A DNA stretch of 36,574 nt from Paenibacillus dendritiformis (GTDB lineage: Bacteria > Bacillota > Bacilli > Paenibacillales > Paenibacillaceae), in contig NZ_LDIG01000254.1 in assembly GCF_015845845.1 (NCBI RefSeq), forward strand, positions 1 to 36,574, written 5' to 3'. Position 1 is the stretch's first letter. Each line of letters opens with the position of its first letter. Below are positions 7,535-17,568 of the stretch, piece after piece. The notes below the pieces were generated by a model that had not been told where the DNA came from, searched no databases, and worked only from the letters and a program-made list of their open reading frames with translations. Both the position numbers and the translations under genes were made by a program.

Positions 7535-7719
7535 ATCCTGCAAATCTGCAGCATTTCCCTTCGTTTCGTGGCCTGTAAGCTAGAATTGATGCAAATATAC
7601 ATCATTTTGCCCCTCTTGATGGGATCTAGGGCTGAAATGGAAGAAATTGATGCATTCTTGCAGGATTCCAATTTTCAACAATAGCCTTCAATCGGATTCC
7701 TGCAAATCTGCAGCAATTC
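7535..7719. repeat. Cluster of four TGCA-type intergenic repeat motifs
   Basis: Four versions of a motif of about 24 bp with the core TCCTGCAAATCTGCAGCA. They lie at 7535-7558 (+), 7582-7606 (-), 7647-7671 (-) and 7696-7719 (+). The first and last are nearly identical; the two inverted ones have diverged (GATGCAAATATACATCA and GATGCATTCTTGCAGGA). The orientation is +,-,-,+ with spacings of roughly 47, 65 and 49 bp, so there is no constant spacer. This is an extragenic palindromic repeat, not CRISPR. Confidence 0.6.
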
Positions 7720-7800
7720 GGACAGGCGGAACAGGTCACGGCCTCTTCCCGGCCAATCGGCCAGCGCGGAACGCTGATTCGGGCTGACTTCGACACCGGG

Positions 7801-7922
7801 CATCCGCACTGGCTGCAGACCTGCCGCCCGAACCCTCACATCAGCACCCGTACTGGCTGCAGTCCAACCGCCCGAACCCTCACATCAGCATCCGCACTGG
7901 CTGCAGTCCACCCCCCCGAATG
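7801..7922. repeat. 44-bp tandem repeat, about 2.8 copies
   Basis: Unit 1 is 7801-7844, unit 2 is 7845-7888, and a partial unit 3 starts at 7889. Each begins CA(T/C)CCG(C/T)ACTGGCTGCAG, and the two full units end CCCGAACCCTCACATCAG. Units 1 and 2 differ at a handful of positions. The length is not a multiple of three and no gene covers it, so this is a noncoding minisatellite that may vary in copy number. Confidence 0.85.
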
Positions 7923-8257
7923 CCGCGCCAGTTCCCACAATGGCTTCAAATCCTCCCGCTGGATCCGCACCCTTCACACCGGTTTCCGCGCCTCAATCCG
8001 CCCCCTCAGTCTCCACATTGTGACGGAATGGCAGATTCATCGCATTCATTTTTCCATCGCCACTATTTTTGTCAACCGTACGAAGGGTTACGACATGTTC
8101 TTACGCTATTCCGTATCCTTTCCCCCTATTTCCGAACGGCGGGCAAGTCCAGAACTGCAAAAAAATGACAACCGATTGCTTGACCTCATGCCGGCTTACA
8201 CGGGACGAACCCTTGCGCGCACAGGCTTGTCCGTTTTCTCGCGCCCGGCTCAACTGG

Positions 8258-8323
8258 TGTCGGAAATTTTTTTGGACAGGACTCCTTTTTCTGACAAACT
8301 ATTTCCAGATCGTTCTCTATAAT
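8258..8323 (+). promoter_or_regulatory. spoIIE promoter: sigma-A elements with 21-bp spacer and candidate 0A boxes
   Basis: TATAAT at 8318-8323 and CTGACA at 8291-8296 are separated by 21 bp, the same unusual spacing reported for the Spo0A-activated spoIIE promoter of B. subtilis. TGACAAA at 8292-8298, overlapping the -35-like hexamer, and TGTCGGA at 8258-8264 each match the 0A box TGNCGAA at six of seven positions. Activation by phosphorylated Spo0A is inferred. Confidence 0.7.
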
Positions 8324-8360
8324 GAGAGGCACACATTTCAGAGAATAGGTGGTGCTTGGC

Positions 8361-10865
8361 ATGAGTAAGACAAAGGTGATTCCGTTTCCGAAGAAAGGCT
8401 GGCAGAGCGGGGGGCAAGGAGAGGGCGAATGGGGCCTCCCTCATAACAAATGGCGGCTGGAACGATTCAAGCGGGTGCTTGGCACGCGGAAATGGACCTT
8501 CATGTTTGTGCTTATCGGGTTTCTGCTGGGACGGGCCATGATCTTGAATGAGCTGTTTCCGTTCGCCGCCGCGTTTTTCGCGGTCGTCTATTTTACGCGG
8601 CGTGAGCTGGCAACCTGGGTAGGGACGGCGCTGCTGGCCGGAAGCTTGTTCGCGCCGGAGCAGATCTCGCTCATGATGGGCATGCAGCTGCTGCTTATCG
8701 TCCTAATGCACCGCGGCTTGAAAGCGTATGAGCGAACCGATATGAACATGGCACCAATTATCGTGTTCGCCGCCACGCTGCTCGTCAAGCTGTTCGTGAC
8801 CTTCATGTCGACGGCCCTGACCTGGTACGCCCTCGTGATGGATATGACGGATGCCGTGCTCGGTCTCGTCCTCACGCTCGTGTTTATACAAGCATTGCCG
8901 GTTCTGACGATGAGTAAACGCAATTATACGCTGCGGGTGGAGGAAATGATCTGCTTGATGATTCTTCTGGCCTCCATTATGACCGGGGCCGTAGGCTGGA
9001 CCGTCCAATCGCTGCAGCTCGATCACATCATTTCCCGCTATTTCGTGCTGCTGTTCGCCCTGGTCGGCGGAGCCCCGCTTGGCGCGTCGGTCGGCGTCGT
9101 GCTCGGCTTGATTCTCGGCTTGGCCGAGCCGAACTCGCTGACGCAGATGAGCGTGCTTGCGTTTGCCGGCTTGCTCGCCGGACTGCTGAAGGACGGCAAG
9201 CGCTGGGCGGTTTCCTTCGGCATGCTGCTCGGGACGGCCATTCTGTCCGTCTATCTCGGGCCTCCTACGGAGGTGATGGCATCGACCTGGGAGACGATCG
9301 CCGCCGCGGCGCTATTTCTGCTCACTCCTAAATCGATATGCGCCACCCTGGCCAAATATGTGCCGGGAACGAACGAGCATACGAAATCGCAGCATGAATA
9401 CGCGAAGCGGATGCGCGATTTGACGGCGGAACGGGTCACCCAGTTCTCGGAGGTGTTCCGGCAGCTATCGAGCAGCTTCAAGCAGACCGCCCATACCGGC
9501 GAACCTCCGACAGCGGAAGTGGAGCGCAGCCGAATGATCGAGGCGGTGACGGCCTCCACCTGTCTCGGCTGCCCGCGGCAGCAGGCCTGCTGGAACCATA
9601 AGCCGCTCCAGACGATGACGATGATGAATCAGATGACGAGCAGGATCGAACAGGATACCGATATTGTCTCCTACAAGGAGAAGCAGCTGCCCCAGACGTG
9701 GAGGAGCCACTGCATGAAGGCGCCGAAGGTGCTCGCCCTGATGAGAGAGCACATGATACGGCGGGCGTTGGACGAGCATTGGCAGAAGCAGATTTTGGAC
9801 AGCCGCCATTTCGTTGCCGATCAGTTGGCCGGCGTCTCCCGGGTAATGGATGATCTGGCCCGGGAGATTCGGCGCGAAGGGCGCGAGCTGTTTATGCAGG
9901 AGGAACAGATTCGGCAAGCGATGGAGGATCTTGGGCTGTCCGTGCACCGCGTCGATATTTTATCGCTGGATCCCGGGCGGATCGAGATTGAGATGATTCA
10001 TTCCTTCACCGACGGCTATGACGAGTGCCGCAAGCTCATTGCGCCGCTGCTGTCGGATATATTGGGCGAGCATATCGCCGTCAGAGAGGAGAGGTTAACG
10101 GGAACCGATGGGCACGGCATGGTCACCTTCGTCTCGGCGAAGGCATTCGAGGTGGAGACCGGCATGGCCGGAGCCGCCAAAGGAGGGGATATGCTGTCGG
10201 GAGACAGCTTCAGCGCGCTGGAGCTCGGCAGCGGGAAGTATGCGGTCGCCTTGAGCGACGGGATGGGCAACGGCGAGCGGGCCCGCATGGAGAGCAGCAC
10301 GGCCCTGAACCTTCTGTCCCAATTCCTCCAATCAGGAATTGACGAAAAGCTGGCGATCCAGTCCGTCAATTCAGTGCTGACGCTGCGTTCGCCGGACGAG
10401 ATCTACGCGACGGTCGATATGGCAATCATCGATCTGTACTCCGCCAAGACGACGTTCATGAAGAGCGGCTCCACGCCCAGCTTCATCAAGAGCGGCAAGG
10501 ACGTCCGCTTAGTATCCGGCAGCAACTTGCCGATAGGTATTATACAGGATATCGATTTCGAGCTGATTGATTCCGCTTTGCAGCCGGGAGATATATTGAT
10601 CATGATGACGGATGGCATTTTCGATGCCCCCGGTCCGGCAGTCAATAAGGAGATGTGGATGAAGCGGCTGATCAGCGAGCTGGAGACGGACGATCCGCAG
10701 GAGATTGCCGATCTTCTCCTGGAGACGGTCATCCGTCATGCCAGCGGTCATATCGATGACGACATGACCGTCGTCGTGACGCGCGTTGCCCGCCATCAGC
10801 CGCAATGGGCAACGCTGCACTGGAATGGGCATGACCGTATGGAGCGGCCGCTGACGGTCAGCTAA
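8361..10865 (+). CDS. spoIIE: SpoIIE, stage II sporulation serine phosphatase
   Basis: An 834-residue membrane phosphatase close in length to B. subtilis SpoIIE (827). After a basic tail, a block of hydrophobic helices fills about residues 45-330. A regulatory/oligomerisation region follows (about 330-590), with a cysteine cluster TCLGCPRQQACW. The C-terminal PP2C domain has its metal-binding aspartates in GDSFS (about residue 614), SDGMGNGE (about 633), MTDGIFD (about 749) and DDDMTVVV (about 800). It dephosphorylates SpoIIAA to free sigma-F in the forespore and helps polar septation. ATG 8361 has AGGTGGT seven nt upstream; a GTG at 8349 overlaps that site. It follows a Spo0A-type promoter. 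Confidence 0.96.
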   Translation: MSKTKVIPFPKKGWQSGGQGEGEWGLPHNKWRLERFKRVLGTRKWTFMFVLIGFLLGRAMILNELFPFAAAFFAVVYFTRRELATWVGTALLAGSLFAPEQISLMMGMQLLLIVLMHRGLKAYERTDMNMAPIIVFAATLLVKLFVTFMSTALTWYALVMDMTDAVLGLVLTLVFIQALPVLTMSKRNYTLRVEEMICLMILLASIMTGAVGWTVQSLQLDHIISRYFVLLFALVGGAPLGASVGVVLGLILGLAEPNSLTQMSVLAFAGLLAGLLKDGKRWAVSFGMLLGTAILSVYLGPPTEVMASTWETIAAAALFLLTPKSICATLAKYVPGTNEHTKSQHEYAKRMRDLTAERVTQFSEVFRQLSSSFKQTAHTGEPPTAEVERSRMIEAVTASTCLGCPRQQACWNHKPLQTMTMMNQMTSRIEQDTDIVSYKEKQLPQTWRSHCMKAPKVLALMREHMIRRALDEHWQKQILDSRHFVADQLAGVSRVMDDLAREIRREGRELFMQEEQIRQAMEDLGLSVHRVDILSLDPGRIEIEMIHSFTDGYDECRKLIAPLLSDILGEHIAVREERLTGTDGHGMVTFVSAKAFEVETGMAGAAKGGDMLSGDSFSALELGSGKYAVALSDGMGNGERARMESSTALNLLSQFLQSGIDEKLAIQSVNSVLTLRSPDEIYATVDMAIIDLYSAKTTFMKSGSTPSFIKSGKDVRLVSGSNLPIGIIQDIDFELIDSALQPGDILIMMTDGIFDAPGPAVNKEMWMKRLISELETDDPQEIADLLLETVIRHASGHIDDDMTVVVTRVARHQPQWATLHWNGHDRMERPLTVS

Positions 10866-10945
10866 TCTCTCGGCCGCGGCTTCTGACTTTCCGCCTCCCG
10901 TATGGCCGGCGGGGGTGTAAACTCTCTTTTCCTTGGAAATACTAG

Positions 10946-11027
10946 AAGAGGTAGTTCAAAAAGTCCGCATCGCTTCGGGTTCTTGCGACCTTCTTGGCGC
11001 TGAAAACCGGCCTTTTTGAACTCGCAC
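10946..11027. repeat. Palindromic intergenic element, long copy B
   Basis: GTTCAAAAAG (10954-10963) and CTTTTTGAAC (11012-11021) are perfect inverted arms. Counting one mismatch, the arms extend to 15 bp (10953-10967 with 11008-11022). They enclose about 40 bp with a further CGCA/TGCG stem. The outer flanks AGAGGT and CGCACT are shared with copy A at 5414-5446. CTAGA occurs on both sides (10942-10946 and 11033-11037), possibly a target duplication. It lies between spoIIE and yabS. Confidence 0.65.
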
Positions 11028-11067
11028 TCGTGCTAGATTCGGTGAAGAGAGGATGTGCGGAAGCGAA

Positions 11068-11832
11068 ATGAAGCAAATTCTATTAATAACCGATGGCTGC
11101 TCCAATGTGGGCGTTCAGCCTGCCGTGGCTGCTGCAGAAGCTCGGGAGCGGGGCATCTCGGTTAACGTTGTCGGCATTGTGGATTATGGAACGATAGGTG
11201 AGCTTGGAGCGCGGGAGATCGACGAGATTGCCCGTGCCGGAGGAGGGATAAGCCGCATTGTCCAGTCGCACCAGTTGTCGCAGACGGTGCAGATGATGAC
11301 GCGCAAGACGGTAGTGCAGACGATTCATCAGGCCGTGAACAAGGAACTGCGTCAAATATTCGGAGCCGAGCAGAACGTCGAATTCGAGACCCTTCCGCCG
11401 GAGCAGCGATCGGAAGTGGTGCGCGTCATGGACGAGCTGAGCGAAAATTCGCCGCTGCGTGTCGCCCTGCTCATCGATGCGAGCGCGAGCATGAAGCCGA
11501 AGCTCCCGGCAGTAGAGGAGGCGATACGCGATCTGATGCTGAGCCTGCAAGCCAGAGCGGGCAAAAGCGAGTTGAGCGTGTTCCATTTCCCGGGACCTTA
11601 CGGCGGAGAAGAGGCCGTGCTGGATATGGAATGGACCGACGATCTCAGCCGCGCGAAGCGTTTGTTCCAGCGGTTGAATATGCGGGGAACGACCCCGACG
11701 GGACCTGCCCTCTTGAAAGTGATCGACTATTATCAATATGATGGAGGCAAGGCGAGTCAGGAACGCGACCTGACGTCGCACGCCTCAGATGGAACAGGAA
11801 CGGATGGGATGTGGAGTGACTACATCGTGTAA
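11068..11832 (+). CDS. yabS: YabS, von Willebrand factor A-domain protein
   Basis: A 254-residue VWA-type protein matching B. subtilis YabS in position and opening sequence (MKQILLITDGCSNVGVQP). A MIDAS metal site is visible in the middle, LLIDASASM (DxSxS), followed by FHFPGPYGG and the conserved RGTTPTGPALLK. It is intracellular (no signal peptide or membrane helix). The family is linked to sporulation by its neighbours, but its function is unknown. I chose ATG 11068 by similarity to the family start. ATG 11053 sits too close to the GAGAGG ribosome site. The stop is 1 bp before yabT, so the pair is one unit. Confidence 0.85.
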   Translation: MKQILLITDGCSNVGVQPAVAAAEARERGISVNVVGIVDYGTIGELGAREIDEIARAGGGISRIVQSHQLSQTVQMMTRKTVVQTIHQAVNKELRQIFGAEQNVEFETLPPEQRSEVVRVMDELSENSPLRVALLIDASASMKPKLPAVEEAIRDLMLSLQARAGKSELSVFHFPGPYGGEEAVLDMEWTDDLSRAKRLFQRLNMRGTTPTGPALLKVIDYYQYDGGKASQERDLTSHASDGTGTDGMWSDYIV

Positions 11833-11833
11833 C

Positions 11834-12835
11834 ATGGAGAACGAACAGCATCATGCGCAGGCAGCGGCGCTTCGCGTTGAAGCGGGAACCGTGCTGCAGG
11901 GAGTATGGAACGGGCGCGTCTACCGAATTGAGCGACGGCTTGGCCGCGGGGCGAACGGAGTCGTGTATTTGGTGACTCATCTGCCGCCTGCAGGGCAGCC
12001 GCGCGGAGGACAGACCGCTGCCTATGCGCTGAAGATGGGAATGAACTCCGTCGATCTCCAGTCCGAGATTAACGCGCTGCGGACATGGGAGAAGGGACGG
12101 CAAGCGGAGGCGGGGCGCACGGGCCGCCACCATGCCCGGCCATTTCTCGTCGATAGCGATGATTGCGATCTGCACGGCAAGCGCATCCCGTTCTATGTGA
12201 TGAGGTATGTGCCTGGGGTGAGCCTTCGCAAATTCATTTATAAGCATGGGCCGGAATGGTATGGCGTCGCGGGAGGACGCTTGCTGGAAAAGCTCAGGCA
12301 GCTGCACCGGCAGGGGCTTGTCTTTGGCGATCTGAAGGCGGAGAATGTGCTTGTGAACGATAACGGAGAGGTTGAATTGATCGATTACGGCGGTCTGACC
12401 TCCACCGGGAAAAGCGTGAAGCAATTCACGGAATTGTATGATCGGGGATATTGGCATGCCGGATCGCGCACCGCCGATTTCCGGTATGATCTGTTCTCGT
12501 TCGCGGTCATGACGATTCAGATGATGGCCGAGCGGGAGCTTCGGGAACGGATCAAGACAACACTTCCGCAGATGCGCGATATCAAGGATCTCCTCGAGAT
12601 CGCCCGGACCCATCCCCGGGTGCAGCCATATGAGCCATGGCTGGCGCCGGCTTTGCGCGGGGACTTCGCTTCCCCGGAGGAAGCATGCCGTCTGTGGCAT
12701 GAACGGACACGGAAGCTGCGTCGCTCCGGCAAACCGCTGAACCGCCCCACGCCGTTGTGGCTGAAGTGGTTTTTTGCCGTGTCTGTGCTGCTTTTTGCGG
12801 CGAGCATCGCTTTTTGGGCATGGGGTTTCGATTAA
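11834..12835 (+). CDS. yabT: YabT/PrkD-type membrane-anchored Ser/Thr kinase
   Basis: A 333-residue Hanks-type kinase with its membrane anchor at the C-terminus. Visible parts: glycine-rich loop RRLGRGANGVVYLV, the ATP lysine in AYALKMG, catalytic loop LVFGDLKAENVLVND (HRD replaced by FGD), and metal loop DYGG in place of DFG. The C-terminal helix LKWFFAVSVLLFAASIAFWA is the anchor. B. subtilis YabT is DNA-activated, acts during sporulation and phosphorylates RecA among others. ATG 11834 begins 1 bp after the yabS stop; the purine-rich GGATGTGGAGTG (11806-11817) is the likely ribosome site, though a little distant. ATG 11789 upstream has no ribosome site. Confidence 0.88.
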   Translation: MENEQHHAQAAALRVEAGTVLQGVWNGRVYRIERRLGRGANGVVYLVTHLPPAGQPRGGQTAAYALKMGMNSVDLQSEINALRTWEKGRQAEAGRTGRHHARPFLVDSDDCDLHGKRIPFYVMRYVPGVSLRKFIYKHGPEWYGVAGGRLLEKLRQLHRQGLVFGDLKAENVLVNDNGEVELIDYGGLTSTGKSVKQFTELYDRGYWHAGSRTADFRYDLFSFAVMTIQMMAERELRERIKTTLPQMRDIKDLLEIARTHPRVQPYEPWLAPALRGDFASPEEACRLWHERTRKLRRSGKPLNRPTPLWLKWFFAVSVLLFAASIAFWAWGFD

Positions 12836-12988
12836 CGGGACATATTGTGTTATATTGAATTTATACATATATCTTTATGAGGTTCATCACGCAGGCCTCC
12901 TCTTCATACATAACGAATTCTGTGCTTGGACAGGGCATGTCCGGGAAGAGGTGCCAGCGGCAGCAGCACATAATGGAAGGAATCGGGG

Positions 12989-14605
12989 ATGGACATGACG
13001 GCATCGGGCAGGCATGCGGGCAATGACAGCGAATATGCGTGGCGGCAATGGACGGAGAAGCTGCGGGACACCGTAGAGCGGCACCGGCTGTGGAACGACG
13101 GCGACCGCATCGTGATCGCGGTCTCGGGAGGACCGGACTCCATGCTGCTGCTGCATGCCATCGCTGCCCTGACCGGACATCGTCCGGGAAGCGAACGGGT
13201 AATCATCGCCCATGTGCACCATGGTTTCCGTCCTCAGGAGTCGGACGAAGAAGCGCGGTTCGTCGAGCGGGAAGCGGAGCGGCTCGGGGCAAGATTGGCG
13301 ATGAAGCGAGTCGACGCTCCGGGCTGGGCGGCGGCCCATAAGATGAATGCGCAAGCGGCCGCGCGGCAGCTCCGCTATGACTTCCTGAAGGAAGTCGCCG
13401 CCCGTGAGCAGGCCTCGGTCATCGCATTGGCGCATCATGCCGATGATCAGGCCGAGACGGTACTGATGCGGCTGCTGCGCGGAACCGGCAGCACGGGACT
13501 GTCGGGAATGGCCTGGAAGCGGGAGGCGGACGGCTTCTCCTTCGTCCGGCCGCTGCTGGGCGTCCGCAAGGCGGAATTGCTGGAGTGGTGCCGTTTGCGA
13601 GGCATCGCCTACGTGACGGACAGCAGCAATGCGAAGACCGATTACTTGCGCAACCGGGTCCGGATGGACGTGATGCCGCGGCTGGAGCAGGAGAACCCGG
13701 GCCTGGTCGCTTCCCTGTGCCGCACGGCCGATGTGCTGCGGGAAGAGAACGATTGGATGGAGGAACAGGCGCGGCAGTTGTTTCAACGCGTGGCGAGGAC
13801 GGTAAAGGATGGAGAAGACGTTCCGCTGAAATCGTTGTCGCCGGACGGCGTCGTTCTCGATCGGACGGCGCTTGTTCAGGCACATGTCGCTTTACAACGC
13901 AGGTTGATTAAACTAATATTAAACTATCTCACGCGGGAAGCGGATCAAGCTGATTTCGACACGGTTGAGGCGCTGCGGAATGCGGCGATCCGGGAACACC
14001 CATCCACCTGGAAGACGGATGCGGCCCCCGGAGTCGAATTCCGGAGAGAATACGACCGCCTGCTGTGGCTGCGCCAACCCATCGGTCAAGAGAAGAACGG
14101 GCCGGATGTACTGGATATGACGATTGATCGTACATATGAATCGGGCAGTCTCCCGATACCGTCGAATGGCAGTAGGCTGCACTGGATTATAGAGTCCGTA
14201 AGGAGCTCTTCCATTGCCCAGGAAGCGGCGCATCACGCCGCATTCGGAATAACGCGGGTTCCCTCGGGACAGGCGGAGGCGCTGTTCGATGCGGAGCAAT
14301 TGTGTTGGCCGTTGCGTGTCCGATATCGCCGCGACGGCGATCGAATGCGTATTTTAGGGTTAAATGGCAGCAAAAAGGTGCAAGATATGTTCGTCGATGC
14401 CAAAATCGCGCCCTCGCTTCGCGGCACCGTCCCTGTCGTGACGGATGCCAAGGGGCAGATCTTGTGGGTGCCGGGCTTGCGGCGTTCGGATGCCGCGCTG
14501 GTCGGGCCCTCTACAGACCGTGTCCTCCGGCTGGAGCTGGAAGGCGGTGCGCATATTCCGGCACGGCAGCGATCTTGCTCCGCCCAACCTGACCGCATGA
14601 TGTAA
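12989..14605 (+). CDS. tilS: TilS, tRNA(Ile)-lysidine synthase
   Basis: TilS attaches lysine to the wobble C34 of the CAU-anticodon isoleucine tRNA so that it reads AUA. It is essential in most bacteria. The PP-loop SGGPDS is near residue 46, followed by HVHHGFRP and ALAHHADDQAETVLMRLLRG, which are family signatures. The C-terminal domain (GDRMRILGLNGSKKVQDMF) is complete. At 538 residues it is longer than B. subtilis TilS, through the variable middle region. The ATG at 12989 has GGAAGG at 12975-12980. The order tilS-hpt-ftsH is widely conserved. Confidence 0.94.
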   Translation: MDMTASGRHAGNDSEYAWRQWTEKLRDTVERHRLWNDGDRIVIAVSGGPDSMLLLHAIAALTGHRPGSERVIIAHVHHGFRPQESDEEARFVEREAERLGARLAMKRVDAPGWAAAHKMNAQAAARQLRYDFLKEVAAREQASVIALAHHADDQAETVLMRLLRGTGSTGLSGMAWKREADGFSFVRPLLGVRKAELLEWCRLRGIAYVTDSSNAKTDYLRNRVRMDVMPRLEQENPGLVASLCRTADVLREENDWMEEQARQLFQRVARTVKDGEDVPLKSLSPDGVVLDRTALVQAHVALQRRLIKLILNYLTREADQADFDTVEALRNAAIREHPSTWKTDAAPGVEFRREYDRLLWLRQPIGQEKNGPDVLDMTIDRTYESGSLPIPSNGSRLHWIIESVRSSSIAQEAAHHAAFGITRVPSGQAEALFDAEQLCWPLRVRYRRDGDRMRILGLNGSKKVQDMFVDAKIAPSLRGTVPVVTDAKGQILWVPGLRRSDAALVGPSTDRVLRLELEGGAHIPARQRSCSAQPDRMM

Positions 14606-14652
14606 TCACGTTCATGTAAGTTTTCAGTATTTACTCTAGGAGGGGCCCATCA

Positions 14653-15201
14653 TTGTATAACGACATTGAAAAGGTAATTATCAGCGAGGAGCAAATTCAG
14701 GCGAAGGTCCAGGAGCTGGGTGCTCAGATTAGCCGCGAGTATGAAGGAAAATGCCCGCTGGTCATCTGTGTCCTGAAAGGCGCATTCGTCTTCATGGCTG
14801 ATCTGGTCAAGCGAATTACCGTACCTATGGAATTGGACTTCATGGCGGTATCCAGCTATGGAGCTTCCACGAAGTCTTCCGGTGTCGTCCGGATTATCAA
14901 AGATTTGGATGTATCCGTAGAAGGCCGGGATGTGCTCATTGTTGAAGACATTATAGATACCGGCTTGACGCTAAGCTACCTGATTGAGGTGCTTCAAGGC
15001 CGCAAGGCGAATTCGATTCGCCTCGTGACGCTGTTCGATAAGCCGGCGCGCCGCACCGTTAATCTGGAAGCGGACTACAAAGGATTCGTGCTTCCCGACG
15101 AATTCATCGTCGGCTATGGCTTGGATTATGCCGAACGTTACCGCAACCTTCCATATATAGGCGTGTTGAAGCCAACGATCTACTCGAATGAAGCCAAATA
15201 A
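14653..15201 (+). CDS. hpt: Hypoxanthine-guanine phosphoribosyltransferase
   Basis: A 182-residue purine salvage enzyme joining hypoxanthine or guanine to PRPP. The PRPP loop [12 protein letters not shown] lies near residue 97. The base-binding [21 protein letters not shown] and the end of the fold [12 protein letters not shown] are typical. The start is a TTG at 14653, chosen because it follows AGGAGGGG at the right distance and matches the family N-terminus ([15 protein letters not shown]). There is no nearby ATG. In B. subtilis the HPRT and TilS proteins also regulate ftsH transcription as a complex, so the gene order may matter for control here (inference). Confidence 0.95.
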   Translation: MYNDIEKVIISEEQIQAKVQELGAQISREYEGKCPLVICVLKGAFVFMADLVKRITVPMELDFMAVSSYGASTKSSGVVRIIKDLDVSVEGRDVLIVEDIIDTGLTLSYLIEVLQGRKANSIRLVTLFDKPARRTVNLEADYKGFVLPDEFIVGYGLDYAERYRNLPYIGVLKPTIYSNEAK

Positions 15202-15231
15202 GACACACGCCTTACACGCTTGCTGGTCAAG

Positions 15232-15261
15232 TTGTGATGGCATTACGTGCTATGATACAAT
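15232..15261 (+). promoter_or_regulatory. Possible sigma-A promoter of ftsH
   Basis: TTGTGA (15232-15237) and TACAAT (15256-15261), 18 bp apart, lie in the hpt-ftsH gap. The overlapping TATGAT (15251-15256) is a better -10 hexamer but has no -35 at a usual distance. Confidence 0.45.
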
Positions 15262-15290
15262 AACTTCGTGTCCTTGAGAGGAGGTTGGGG

Positions 15291-17414
<2,124 letters not shown>

Positions 17415-17448
17415 CCGCAATTACATGGGCCGCCCTCCGGGCGTTTGC

Positions 17449-17478
17449 AAGAGCGTACCTTCCGGTACGCTCTTTTTT
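17449..17478 (+). terminator. Rho-independent terminator after ftsH
   Basis: A perfect 11-bp stem, AAGAGCGTACC (17449-17459) with GGTACGCTCTT (17464-17474), a four-base loop, and T-run to 17478. Confidence 0.95.
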
Positions 17479-17504
17479 ACGGGAAACTGGGCCTGAATTC
17501 CGAA

Positions 17505-17533
17505 TTGACACAGCGGGTCGGGGTGTGTAAATT
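17505..17533 (+). promoter_or_regulatory. Sigma-A promoter of nadABC
   Basis: TTGACA at 17505-17510 (perfect -35) and TAAATT at 17528-17533 with 17 bp between them. It starts 27 bp after the ftsH terminator and 36 bp before nadA. Confidence 0.7.
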
Positions 17534-17568
17534 ATAGGTTAACGACAAGGCCAAGGAGTGGATGGAGG

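Larger units (their letters stand above)
7474..8290. other. Gene-poor intergenic stretch between yabR and spoIIE
   Basis: About 820 bp with no convincing gene on either strand. Short frames here (for example 7920-8168 and 8020-8322) have no ribosome site and no recognisable family. The stretch holds a cluster of TGCA-centred motifs (7535-7719) and a 44-bp tandem repeat (7801-7922). From about 7930 to 8240 I see nothing I can name. B. subtilis has tRNA genes in this interval; I see none here. Confidence 0.7.

Noticed and set aside
7535-7922. Possible CRISPR array
   Set aside because: The TGCA motifs change orientation and spacing, and the 44-bp repeats are directly adjacent with no unique spacers. 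No cas gene is present.
7474-8360. tRNA genes between yabR and spoIIE as in B. subtilis
   Set aside because: I found no cloverleaf or GGTTCGANTCC-type T-arm in the interval.
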